A stretch of DNA of 6,376 nt. Origin: Spirochaetota bacterium (lineage in GTDB: Bacteria; Spirochaetota; B62-G9). A program made the position numbers and the translations under genes. How positions within the stretch are numbered: position 1 is the first letter of the stretch; the number at the start of each line of letters is the position of its first letter. The notes beneath the pieces were generated by a model. It was not told the origin of the DNA, made no database searches, and was given only the letters and a program-made list of their open reading frames with translations. The stretch spans positions 1-6,376 of the forward strand of contig JALXDB010000203.1 in the NCBI GenBank assembly GCA_026990615.1, read 5' to 3'. Of this stretch, positions 1 to 6,232 are shown piece after piece.

Positions 1-1
1 A

Positions 2-493
2 AAGATTAATCCGGGCATCGAGTTTTATAAAAGGGCTCTTATTGTCAGGGCAAGATCTCTTTTTTTATTAAACAGGGATGAAGAGGCTGTTGGCATCTTG
101 AAAGATACTCTAAAAAAGTATCCAGGATATTCTGATGCTATTTACTGGGCAGGAAAGGTAAACTTTTTTAATGGCAATTTTAAAAAGGCTGAAGAATATC
201 TCTTAAAGTATGTAGACCTCAATAGCAGTGATGCGGCCGACTGCCTTTATATTTTGGGAGAAATAAACAGAAGCAGGAAGGATTATGACAGAGCGTTTGT
301 ATATTTTAATGAAGTTGAACAGTACTTCAATTTGATAGCACTGTCAAAATTGAGGAAGGCACAAATCTTTTTAGACTCCGGCCAGAAAGAGAAAGCAAAA
401 AGAGAGATTGATTTTGTAAAAAGAAACAGCTCTGCACTAAATGAAGGGGTAAGGTCTCTTTTTGTGAAGATGGTTTCAAAGTACGACATGTAA
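2..493 (+). CDS. TPR-repeat protein, C-terminal part (5' end outside window)
   Basis: The frame is open from the first bases of the window to TAA at 491-493, giving 163 visible residues, so the gene is truncated by the window edge. The TTG at 98 is an internal leucine, not a start. The residues fall into about four helix-turn-helix units of 33-34 residues (roughly 10-42, 43-75, 77-109 and 111-143). They show TPR hallmarks: small residues at the helix packing positions, A-x-x-x-F/L patterns, and a proline after the first unit (LKKYPGYSDA). The last 20 residues form a short basic C-terminal helix. TPR arrays are protein-protein interaction scaffolds. In diderm bacteria they often belong to periplasmic or lipoprotein assembly factors, but nothing visible identifies the partner, and any signal peptide would be upstream. 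The gene is 240 bp from the next one and is probably a separate unit from it. Confidence 0.85.
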   Translation, partial: KINPGIEFYKRALIVRARSLFLLNRDEEAVGILKDTLKKYPGYSDAIYWAGKVNFFNGNFKKAEEYLLKYVDLNSSDAADCLYILGEINRSRKDYDRAFVYFNEVEQYFNLIALSKLRKAQIFLDSGQKEKAKREIDFVKRNSSALNEGVRSLFVKMVSKYDM

Positions 494-550
494 GGGTGTA
501 TCTAAAAGGGTATTTAAATGTTGAAAATAAAAAGAATACTGCACCTGTAT

Positions 551-582
551 TTGACAGTATTGAGGTGGTAAAGTTTTGTATT
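551..582 (+). promoter_or_regulatory. possible sigma70-like promoter for the 733 lipoprotein gene
   Basis: TTGACA at 551-556 is a perfect -35 hexamer and lies in the gap ahead of the lipoprotein gene. The -10 partner is poor: TTTTGT at 17-bp spacing or TTGTAT at 19-bp spacing, each matching only three of six consensus positions. If real it would leave a 5' leader of about 140 bases containing the weak hairpin at 672-687. A lone -35 match in AT-rich DNA can easily arise by chance. Confidence 0.2.
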
Positions 583-671
583 TTTCGGGTTGGGATTGAA
601 AAATAGGTGATTAGCCCTGGATAAAATAATAATCCCGCTCGGCTGGCCCAACTGGAATAAAATACTAATTG

Positions 672-687
672 AAGCCACGGCTTTTTT
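672..687 (+). terminator. weak hairpin plus T-run, possible terminator
   Basis: AAGC (672-675) pairs with GCTT (680-683) around the loop CACG, and T684-T687 follows, so the T tract is six long counting the stem end. A four-base-pair stem is short for an intrinsic terminator. It could end transcripts from the TPR gene about 180 bases upstream, or attenuate read-through into the lipoprotein gene. Confidence 0.18.
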
Positions 688-732
688 AGTTTTTGTGCCT
701 TAAACATATAATATATAGGAGTTTTTAAGTTC

Positions 733-1221
733 ATGAAAAAAGTCATTTTTATAGTAGTGCTTATTCCTGTAATGTTCTTAATCTTATCCTGTGTATCCTT
801 CAATGTGAAATCTCAGTCAATCATTGCTAAGAGTGCAGCAATAAAGTATAAAGCCTCTTTTTATGTTCAGCCGGTTAAAGTTACGGCTTTTAACTTTTAC
901 AAAGATGAAGAGATAGCTTACATAATGAATAAAAAGCTTCGTTTTAGCCTCAGGCAGATAGATGGCCTTACCTTTCATCACAAAAAGAAAAGGGGTGATC
1001 TGGTAGTCATCCCTGAAATAGTAATTAAAAGGTTTGAGAGTGGTTATTCATATAAAGGCTTTTACATGATTATTTTGAAAGTTCTATCCGGTAATTCATC
1101 TGGCAATGAAGAGGCCGAGTTCAGATGCCAGTACAATGGTACACTCAGCATATTTGATGCAGATGTTCAGGATGTTTTGATAAAAAAACTGGTAGCCGGG
1201 TTTAAAAAAGTCTATGGATAA
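733..1221 (+). CDS. small predicted lipoprotein, unknown function
   Basis: 162 residues, ATG to TAA. The start is supported by AGGAG at 717-721, 11 bases before the ATG, and by the signal peptide beginning right there. Residues 1-19 are Lys-Lys followed by a hydrophobic core, and ILSC at 17-20 is an acceptable lipobox, making Cys20 the likely lipidated residue. The mature part (about 142 residues) is a predicted mixed alpha/beta domain: a strand near FYVQPVKV (43-50), a helix over 58-76, strands near DLVVIPEIVI (89-98), and a basic C-terminal helix (149-161). The pattern of an early strand, an amphipathic helix and a later 'D-L-V-V' strand recalls small envelope lipoproteins such as transport-associated auxiliary lipoproteins or LptE-like proteins. 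No family motif is clear enough to name it. It is separated by 240 and 468 bp from its neighbours, so it is probably monocistronic. Confidence 0.8.
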   Translation: MKKVIFIVVLIPVMFLILSCVSFNVKSQSIIAKSAAIKYKASFYVQPVKVTAFNFYKDEEIAYIMNKKLRFSLRQIDGLTFHHKKKRGDLVVIPEIVIKRFESGYSYKGFYMIILKVLSGNSSGNEEAEFRCQYNGTLSIFDADVQDVLIKKLVAGFKKVYG

Positions 1222-1369
1222 AAGAGTAAGTAGATTTTTGAACAAAATATTAAACGGGCCTGATTTTAACTTTTTAAAAATCCCCGGAGAATTGGCCATA
1301 GAAATTGGAGATCACCAGAATAGATGGCCCGAATTAAACTTCATCCAGCAAGAATATCTTTCGGGGTAG
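1214..1369 (+). CDS. possible 51-residue ORF overlapping the lipoprotein stop
   Basis: ATG at 1214 overlaps the end of the lipoprotein gene (ATGGATAA) in another frame and runs 51 codons to TAG at 1367-1369. It begins MDKRVSRFLNKIL and contains KIPGELAIEIGDHQNRW. The composition is balanced and soluble-looking, and the overlap is of the kind used in translational coupling. Against it: there is no clear Shine-Dalgarno sequence ahead of 1214, no family is recognised, and the strong inverted repeat at 1290-1335 lies inside it. It could be a small coupled gene, the 5' fragment of a decayed gene, or chance. Confidence 0.22.
   Translation: MDKRVSRFLNKILNGPDFNFLKIPGELAIEIGDHQNRWPELNFIQQEYLSG
1290..1335 (+). 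repeat. long imperfect inverted repeat (potential RNA stem)
   Basis: AATTGGCCAT at 1290-1299 pairs with ATGGCC at 1324-1329 and then, after a two-base bulge (CG at 1330-1331), AATT at 1332-1335, giving ten base pairs. Inside the loop, TGG (1306-1308) can pair with CCA (1315-1317). It has no T-run after it, so it is not an intrinsic terminator. It could be a structured leader or trailer RNA, a protein-binding site, or chance within the 51-codon frame. Confidence 0.3.
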
Positions 1370-1403
1370 CTTTTAGTTTTAAAGCTGGCCGTCTGATAGG
1401 CCA
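1368..1403 (+). repeat. two adjacent small hairpins
   Basis: AGCTTT (1368-1373) is the exact inverse of AAAGCT (1381-1386) around a 7-base loop. Directly next to it, sharing T1386, TGGCC (1386-1390) is the inverse of GGCCA (1399-1403) around an 8-base loop, followed by the T-rich TTTATT. The second could act as a weak terminator for the lipoprotein transcript about 165 bases upstream. Two abutting hairpins suggest RNA structure, but the stems are only 5-6 bp. Confidence 0.25.
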
Positions 1404-1515
1404 TTTATTGTGATGATCGATAAGGCATACTGTGAAAACGTTATTAATAGTATCCTTAATTTGAGGGATATGAAGGTTTTGTTTGTCCGGGGCTAAGGTA
1501 GGTTTTGCAGCTTCC

Positions 1516-1538
1516 TCGGGTCAGACCTCCGATTTTTT
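1516..1538 (+). terminator. terminator-like hairpin with six-T tail upstream of the efflux operon
   Basis: TCGGGT (1516-1521) can pair with ACC plus CGA (1525-1527 and 1530-1532), with a two-base bulge at 1528-1529 and the loop CAG. Alternatively TCGG/CCGA pair directly around a nine-base loop. TTTTTT follows at 1533-1538. This is the best intrinsic-terminator candidate in the gap. It could end the lipoprotein transcript, or act as an attenuator about 150 bases before the TolC-family gene if that operon's promoter lies upstream of it. Confidence 0.33.
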
Positions 1539-1689
1539 GGTTCGGGCCTTGATGTTAGCTTCAAATAAACACGAACTGAGATGGTTTTTGTTTTTTTTGA
1601 ATTAATCGAGTCAATGCTTCGGTTTAATGCTCTCAGCCGTTAAGGGCTAAAAATGTGGTCAATTACATAGCAAGGTTTGCTTAAATATT

Positions 1690-3171
1690 ATGAGAATAAC
1701 TCTGATGATCCTGATTCCGGTGTTGTTCATATGTTTTACTTTAATGCCTGTTATAATCAATGCGGAAAGCTCAGTTTATTTTGATGTTGGCCGTGCTATT
1801 GAATTAGCAGAAAAAAATGATCTTGAGCTTGGCAAATTGAAAGTTTCCCTTCGAGAACTTTTAAGATCAAAGGCGAATTTATACAGGGGCATGTTTCCAA
1901 AGTTGAAAACGAATGTTTCAGGATCAAAATCGATAGCAGTCGGGGAGATGGATACATCGACCTATAATTTTGGCTTAACCCTTGAACAGGTGCTGTACAA
2001 CCAGTTCAGCGGCCCTGTAAAAATCAGGGGATACCATAACTCCATTGATAATGCTCGAATTAAGATCGAACGGAGAGAGAAACGGATAGAGGCGGATGTT
2101 GTAGACCTTTATCTAGCACTAATATTCGGGGAAAGGGCGGTGAAAAATATCGAAGAGAAGATAAATCTCTATGAAAAGTTAGTAGAACTTACGGGTGTTG
2201 AACACAGAATAGGCAGCAAGACTCTGATTGATGTCATTGAATCTGAAAAAAAGCTTTTAGAGGCAAGGCTGAATAGAGAGGAAAATCTTCAGAATACAGA
2301 TATTGCATACAGGGATTTAATCAGCCTTCTGGATATTGATGCTGAAAAAGTAAACATAATTTTTGATCGTAGTATAAAAAAGATTTACTACAGGGTTTTT
2401 AAGGACAGCAGCATAGGCTCAGTGGATAGCCTTGTAAGTGGTTTAAAGGGAGTATTTGGTTTATCAGATTTTAAAAGAAGAAATGGAAAATACAGAGATG
2501 TTCTTTATTCAAAGGTTTTAGAGAATGATTATGAAATAAAAATGCTGAAGATACAGTTGAGAAATAATGACCTGCAAAGGAGGCTTAACAAACTTTTATG
2601 GCTAAAAAATATCTCAATTAATTGTGGTGTCAATTTTTCCGGGGATAGGTTTTTTCCGGTAAATAGAACCTATAGTTTGGGTCTGGATGTTCTGTTTGAT
2701 TTTGGATTTTTTACGCCCGAGATTTCGGTTACCACATCTAAAAAATCTGCCGGCAATTCACTGTCAGGCACTGGAGAATCCGAACTGTTTGCCCGTGCTT
2801 CTTTAGTAAATAAAAAACGACTTCTGGATATAGAAGCGCGCAATTTAATGAAGCAAATTGAGAACAGAAGAAAAAGGCTGAAAAGAGATATTGATGTATG
2901 GCTGATAAAGCTGACTGCTCTTGCCAATAAGTATGATATATACAGTAAACAGAGAGAGGTTATAACTAAGAATGAATCCATCATTCTGCTCAAGAGGGAG
3001 ATTGGAGAATTGAAAGATGTTGAATATCTACAATTTTTGATTGAAAAGAGGGATTTTAATCTGAAAATGGATGAGCTTAGCCGTGATATTATAAAACTTG
3101 CGTGGGAATTTGAATCGATTATGAATATAAAAATGTACGAATACTGGAGGTTGAAAAATAACATGGAATGA
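1690..3171 (+). CDS. TolC-family outer-membrane efflux protein
   Basis: 493 residues, close to the family's usual length. TolC-type proteins form trimeric channels: a beta-barrel in the outer membrane and a long helical tunnel in the periplasm, joined to an inner-membrane pump by an adaptor. Residues 1-25 are a Sec signal peptide with a likely cut after Ala25 (VIINA|ES). The two structural repeats are visible. Repeat 1 (about 30-220) has an amphipathic helix (RAIELAEKNDLELGK), a beta-hairpin region (69-103, FPKLKTNVSG to YNFGLTLEQVLY) and long charged helices. Repeat 2 (about 265-475) has its beta region at 302-350 (YSLGLDVLFDFGFF) and helices to the end. ATG 1690 is the first possible start after an in-frame stop at 1648-1650. 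The Shine-Dalgarno sequence is weak (AAGG at 1672-1675, 14 bases away). Its stop overlaps the adaptor start. Substrate unknown. Confidence 0.88.
   Translation: MRITLMILIPVLFICFTLMPVIINAESSVYFDVGRAIELAEKNDLELGKLKVSLRELLRSKANLYRGMFPKLKTNVSGSKSIAVGEMDTSTYNFGLTLEQVLYNQFSGPVKIRGYHNSIDNARIKIERREKRIEADVVDLYLALIFGERAVKNIEEKINLYEKLVELTGVEHRIGSKTLIDVIESEKKLLEARLNREENLQNTDIAYRDLISLLDIDAEKVNIIFDRSIKKIYYRVFKDSSIGSVDSLVSGLKGVFGLSDFKRRNGKYRDVLYSKVLENDYEIKMLKIQLRNNDLQRRLNKLLWLKNISINCGVNFSGDRFFPVNRTYSLGLDVLFDFGFFTPEISVTTSKKSAGNSLSGTGESELFARASLVNKKRLLDIEARNLMKQIENRRKRLKRDIDVWLIKLTALANKYDIYSKQREVITKNESIILLKREIGELKDVEYLQFLIEKRDFNLKMDELSRDIIKLAWEFESIMNIKMYEYWRLKNNME
3146..3150 (+). promoter_or_regulatory. Shine-Dalgarno sequence for the adaptor, inside the TolC-family gene
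   Basis: GGAGG lies 17 bases before the adaptor ATG at 3168, longer than the usual 5-10. The closer ATG at 3163 belongs to the TolC-family frame (last codons Met-Glu-stop). With the ATGA overlap at 3168-3171, the adaptor is probably translated by coupling or reinitiation rather than by strong independent initiation. Confidence 0.35.
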
Positions 3172-4583
3172 AAATTGCTGAAAAAATGCCCCGGCCGTTT
3201 ATTGCCAAGCTATTGATAATAACAACGCTGTTGACTACAGCAATTTTGATGCTCGTTCTATCCGGATGCATAGTAAATAATAATCCAGGCCGGAAGGAGG
3301 TTAAGGATCAGACTTTCGATCCTCCTGAGTACAGGGTTTATACTGTGAAAAGTATAAAGACCCGTAGGGATATTACAGGTCTTGGCAACCTTGAAGTTCT
3401 GGATAAGGCGACTGTTGTGGCAAGGATTGATGGTATATTGGAGAAGGTTTATGTAAAAAAAGGTGACCATGTAAAAATGGGAGATCCGCTTTTTTATATA
3501 TCAAACTACAATCTTGAGATTGAGGATGCCAAAACGGAGAAAACTCTAATTGAGGCGGAGGAGGAGCTTGAGACGGCAAATATTCAGTATAACGAGGAGA
3601 AAAAGAATCTTTATAAAAAGTTTATTCAGCTTGAAAAAAAGAAGATGGAAATCGCAGATATGGAAAAAGAAATAGCATTTCTGGCAGAATCTGTTAAGAA
3701 AAAAGAGCTTTTGTTTGAAAAGGGCGGTCTGACACAGGAGGCTTATTCAGGGCTGGCATTTTCGTTGGATGCAAAAAGGAGGAAGCTTGAAATAATGAAG
3801 AAGGAGTATGAGCTTGCAGTATATGGTTTTACTGATGAGGATATCACCGCTGCCGGGTATGCTATCCCACATACCGAAAAAGAAAAAAGAGCCATATTGG
3901 TGTATATAAATACGGAGATTCAGCGAAAAAGGATTAAGTTTGCGGAATTATCGGTAAAAAAGGCTCTGCTTGATAGGGATAGAACCACCTGGTTGTTGAA
4001 GCAGAGAGTGGTAACATCTCCCAACACTGGAGTTGTAACAGATATCGGAAAGTTTACCGGAGAAAAGGTGAATGCGGACGAAGCTCTTACCACTGTAATA
4101 AATCTAAAATCACTTGTTGCTAGGGCTTCATTTTCTGAAAGGGACATCCCCTTTTTTAAGGTTGGAAGCAGCGTAAGCATAGAGGTGGAAAGTGGCAAAA
4201 AAATGATAGACGGTAAAATTTACACGGTTGATCCATACGTAGACAGTGAAACTAGAAGTGTAAAGGTAGATTGCATCATTAATAATTTCCGGCATAGGAG
4301 TCCTACTCTTTTTCCAGGAATGTTTGTTAAGGTTAATGTTCCAACGAATTCGGTTCAGAAGAAGATTTTGATTCCGAAGGAGGCTTTAATCACGGGTACA
4401 GATAATGAAGGGTATGTATATATCGTTTCAAAGGACAGCAGAGTTTACAGGAGACAGGTCTTATATACAGATTACGATGATAAAAGTTTTTCAGCTATAA
4501 ATGGGTTGAATGAAGGTGATGTTATTCTTATGGACCCTGATGATACTCTAAGGGATGGAGTAAAAATAAAAATTAAAATATAA
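3168..4583 (+). CDS. RND-type efflux periplasmic adaptor (membrane-fusion protein), lipoprotein
   Basis: 471 residues. Adaptors of the AcrA/MexA/CusB type bridge an inner-membrane pump and a TolC channel. Residues 1-33 are a lipoprotein signal with a classic lipobox LSGC (31-34), so Cys34 anchors it to a membrane. Domains in order: first lipoyl half 81-111 (ARIDGILEKVYVKKGDHVK), coiled-coil hairpin about 113-280, second lipoyl half 281-312 (SPNTGVVTDIGKFTGEKV), beta-barrel about 313-395 (DPYVDSETRSVKV and LFPGMFVKV), membrane-proximal domain about 396-471 (LIPKEALITG). At the hairpin tip Lys178, Leu182 and Thr189 match the spacing of the TolC-docking motif R-x3-L-x6-S, with conservative changes. 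The arm after the tip is longer and broken by a non-coiled stretch near 219-235 (YGFTDEDITAAG), somewhat like metal-efflux adaptors. The start overlaps the TolC-family stop (ATGA). ATG 3186 is a possible later start but has no Shine-Dalgarno sequence. Whether the pump is RND or ABC cannot be told. Confidence 0.9.
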   Translation: MKIAEKMPRPFIAKLLIITTLLTTAILMLVLSGCIVNNNPGRKEVKDQTFDPPEYRVYTVKSIKTRRDITGLGNLEVLDKATVVARIDGILEKVYVKKGDHVKMGDPLFYISNYNLEIEDAKTEKTLIEAEEELETANIQYNEEKKNLYKKFIQLEKKKMEIADMEKEIAFLAESVKKKELLFEKGGLTQEAYSGLAFSLDAKRRKLEIMKKEYELAVYGFTDEDITAAGYAIPHTEKEKRAILVYINTEIQRKRIKFAELSVKKALLDRDRTTWLLKQRVVTSPNTGVVTDIGKFTGEKVNADEALTTVINLKSLVARASFSERDIPFFKVGSSVSIEVESGKKMIDGKIYTVDPYVDSETRSVKVDCIINNFRHRSPTLFPGMFVKVNVPTNSVQKKILIPKEALITGTDNEGYVYIVSKDSRVYRRQVLYTDYDDKSFSAINGLNEGDVILMDPDDTLRDGVKIKIKI

Positions 4584-4588
4584 AAAAG

Positions 4589-6232
4589 ATGCAGGTTTTC
4601 TCTATGAAGGTGCACCCGAAACTATTTCATGTTTGGAAAAATTATTGCCGGGTAATCAAAAGGGTTAATAGATGGCATTTATCTATAAAGGTTATATCCA
4701 TAACCCTATTAATTTCAGCACTTGTTTTTACTACTGGATGCAGCCTTGAGGGATTCAGAGAGTTTAAAGTTGAAAGCATAAATCTTTCTAATGATTCGGT
4801 CATTGGAACAGACAAAAGCAGTATAGAGGTGGTGTTTAGCAAAGAGGTAAATAAAAAGACTGTGTATGATTCAATCAGAGTAGAAGAGGAAGGTAGTTCA
4901 CAGGTTTCTGTTGATTTAGAGATTGATAGAAATAGGGTTGCAATAATACCGGTCGAAAAATGGCTTTCCCATAAGAGGTACTGGCTGGTTATTGATAAGG
5001 ATATTGAAGATATTTATGGTAAAAAGATGGAAAAAAGTTTTTATATGGCTTTCAGGTCTACAGAGGATGCCATGCCCGTGTCCGCTTTAATAGTAGAGCC
5101 GGATATTCAGAATGATACTGTAAATGAAGAGCTTGGCGAATTAACCCTTGCATTCAGCGGTTCTGTGGACCGACCATCCATTGAGCTAGCCTTTTCAATT
5201 TCTCCTGAGGCTAAAGGCCGGTTTAACTGGGTTTCGGATAGTAGCTTTACCTATGTACTTGAAAAGCCTCTACAAAAAAATAGCCTTTACACCGTTTATA
5301 TTTCTAATAAGGGCCTGGACCAGGAAGGAAATCCAATTAGGGAGTTTGACAGAAGTTTTGAATACTGCTCTAATACTCCATATCCTGAAGTCGATACAAT
5401 TTTAATAGATGGTGTTATGGCATTTGATAGAAATAATCAGAACAGCTTCTCCCTCCAGAATGACTGCTACTATTCATATATTAACAATGTAGGAAAAGAT
5501 TCTGTTGTGAGGATAAATTTTACATCGGATATTGATAGGGAGAGCCTACTAAGCGGCCTTGAGATCTCACCTTCCGTTGATTGGACAGCTAATTGGATTG
5601 ATGATAGAACGGTTGATATCTCTTTTGATGAAAATTTGAAGCTGGAGGAAGATTATAACCTGAGGCTTGGAAAAGAGATTAAGGGCAAGGATGGCCTTTC
5701 GTTTTTATATAAGTATCTTGTTAATGCCAGGATAGACGGGCAGTTCAGCAGATATCTGGATTTTTATGCTGATGATTTTACGGGCATACTGGTTGATGCG
5801 AGTATCTCCTCGGGGGGAAATCCGGTTACTACAGGTGCGGTATTGGTTGGTGAAGATAGCGATGGATACTATATAAAGATTAATTACAATGATACTCCTG
5901 CTCCAGAAGAGATAGATGTGGTTTTAATATTTACCCTCCGTTTCTTAAGTAGCAGCTATTCGCCTGTTATTAAAAGAGGTACCCTTCAGGATTCTGTAAA
6001 CTTTAGCTTTATCACAGGTACAAATCCGAATACTTCGAGTAAAACAGGGAGTATAGATGGATTTAATTGGACTGGTGATAATGAGTGTAATTTGTCCATC
6101 GGGGAGCTCGCAACGGATAATGTTTATCACCTTCAAATCGCAGGGGGCCCCGATGCAGTGGAGGATGAGTACAATAATTATTTAAGGGATAATATTGATT
6201 ACTACTTTAAGCTGATAGTTGAGCATGATTAA
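4589..6232 (+). CDS. multi-domain Ig-like (SbsA/Big_5-type) lipoprotein
   Basis: 547 residues from ATG 4589, or 542 from ATG 4604. The second start is better placed for AGG at 4593-4595 (8-base spacing), and 4589 has no Shine-Dalgarno sequence. The N-terminus has an unusually long basic region (to Lys34), a hydrophobic core, and TTGC at 48-51, a loose lipobox suggesting lipidation at Cys51. The rest is beta-rich. Unit 1 (about 60-156) and unit 2 (about 164-258) have the SbsA Ig-like pattern: 'V..x.P' opening, 'I.V.FS..V....' strand, 'Y.L.I...I.D..G' and 'F.FR' closing. Unit 3 (about 265-380) repeats it more loosely (VVRINFTSDIDRESL, YNLRLGKEIKGKDGLSF). Residues 390-547 form a divergent fourth beta region. 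These domains are typical of surface or extracellular proteins. No enzyme motif was found. It follows the adaptor by 5-20 bases, so it is in the same operon. Role in export is inferred from position only. Confidence 0.82.
   Translation: MQVFSMKVHPKLFHVWKNYCRVIKRVNRWHLSIKVISITLLISALVFTTGCSLEGFREFKVESINLSNDSVIGTDKSSIEVVFSKEVNKKTVYDSIRVEEEGSSQVSVDLEIDRNRVAIIPVEKWLSHKRYWLVIDKDIEDIYGKKMEKSFYMAFRSTEDAMPVSALIVEPDIQNDTVNEELGELTLAFSGSVDRPSIELAFSISPEAKGRFNWVSDSSFTYVLEKPLQKNSLYTVYISNKGLDQEGNPIREFDRSFEYCSNTPYPEVDTILIDGVMAFDRNNQNSFSLQNDCYYSYINNVGKDSVVRINFTSDIDRESLLSGLEISPSVDWTANWIDDRTVDISFDENLKLEEDYNLRLGKEIKGKDGLSFLYKYLVNARIDGQFSRYLDFYADDFTGILVDASISSGGNPVTTGAVLVGEDSDGYYIKINYNDTPAPEEIDVVLIFTLRFLSSSYSPVIKRGTLQDSVNFSFITGTNPNTSSKTGSIDGFNWTGDNECNLSIGELATDNVYHLQIAGGPDAVEDEYNNYLRDNIDYYFKLIVEHD

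Larger units (their letters stand above)
518..703 (+). pseudogene. possible remnant of a small membrane protein, or a 17-residue ORF
   Basis: ATG at 518 follows AAAAGGG (504-510) at 7-base spacing, a good ribosome binding site. It opens a 17-residue peptide, MLKIKRILHLYLTVLRW, ending at TAA 569-571. The same frame continues protein-like through a hydrophobic stretch (SFVFFGLGL) to TGA at 608-610. It then runs 30 more codons, including DKIIIPLGWPNWNK and a hydrophobic tail, to TAA at 701-703. A basic N-terminus, two hydrophobic stretches and a good Shine-Dalgarno site suggest a decayed membrane-protein gene with two in-frame stops. T-rich non-coding DNA also translates into hydrophobic peptides, so this may be chance. 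I do not recognise a family. Confidence 0.2.
1222..1689 (+). other. 468-bp intergenic region rich in inverted repeats
   Basis: No convincing full-length gene is present on either strand. Besides the overlapping 51-codon frame there are short open stretches: 1324-1410 in frame 1 (29 codons from ATG), 1413-1496 in frame 3 (27 codons from ATG) and 1474-1605 in frame 1 (43 codons; TTG possible at 1483). Between them frame 1 is broken by several stops. The region holds inverted repeats at 1290-1335, 1368-1386, 1386-1403 and 1516-1532, and an eight-T run at 1591-1598. It probably contains the end of the lipoprotein transcript and the start of the efflux operon transcript. No good -35/-10 pair for the operon was found. 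Confidence 0.6.

Noticed and set aside
707..712. A perfect TATAAT as the -10 of a promoter for the 733 lipoprotein gene.
   Set aside because: Transcription would begin near 719, inside the AGGAG ribosome binding site (717-721), and there is no recognisable -35 at 16-18 bp upstream.
494..732. A 36-codon frame from GTG 496 in another frame.
   Set aside because: It overlaps the TPR stop region without a ribosome binding site and ends at 606. Composition alone does not support it over the overlapping frame from 518.
327..803. A 158-codon open frame on the minus strand.
   Set aside because: It is antisense to the end of the TPR gene and the signal-peptide region of the lipoprotein gene, is rich in Ser/Phe/Leu as expected for the complement of A-rich coding DNA, and resembles no family.
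1214..1369. A faint likeness of 'IP..LAI.I.D...RW' to the N-terminal motif of undecaprenyl pyrophosphate synthase, and of 'SSGQTSDFL' at about 1513-1539 to its C-terminal motif.
   Set aside because: The spacing between the two is far too short, the key Asp-Gly-Asn is not intact, and the pieces lie in different frames. Chance is more likely.
2670..3164. A 164-codon open frame on the minus strand.
   Set aside because: It lies wholly antisense to the helical end of the TolC-family gene. Its Ser/Leu/Phe-rich sequence is what Lys/Glu-rich helices give on the opposite strand.
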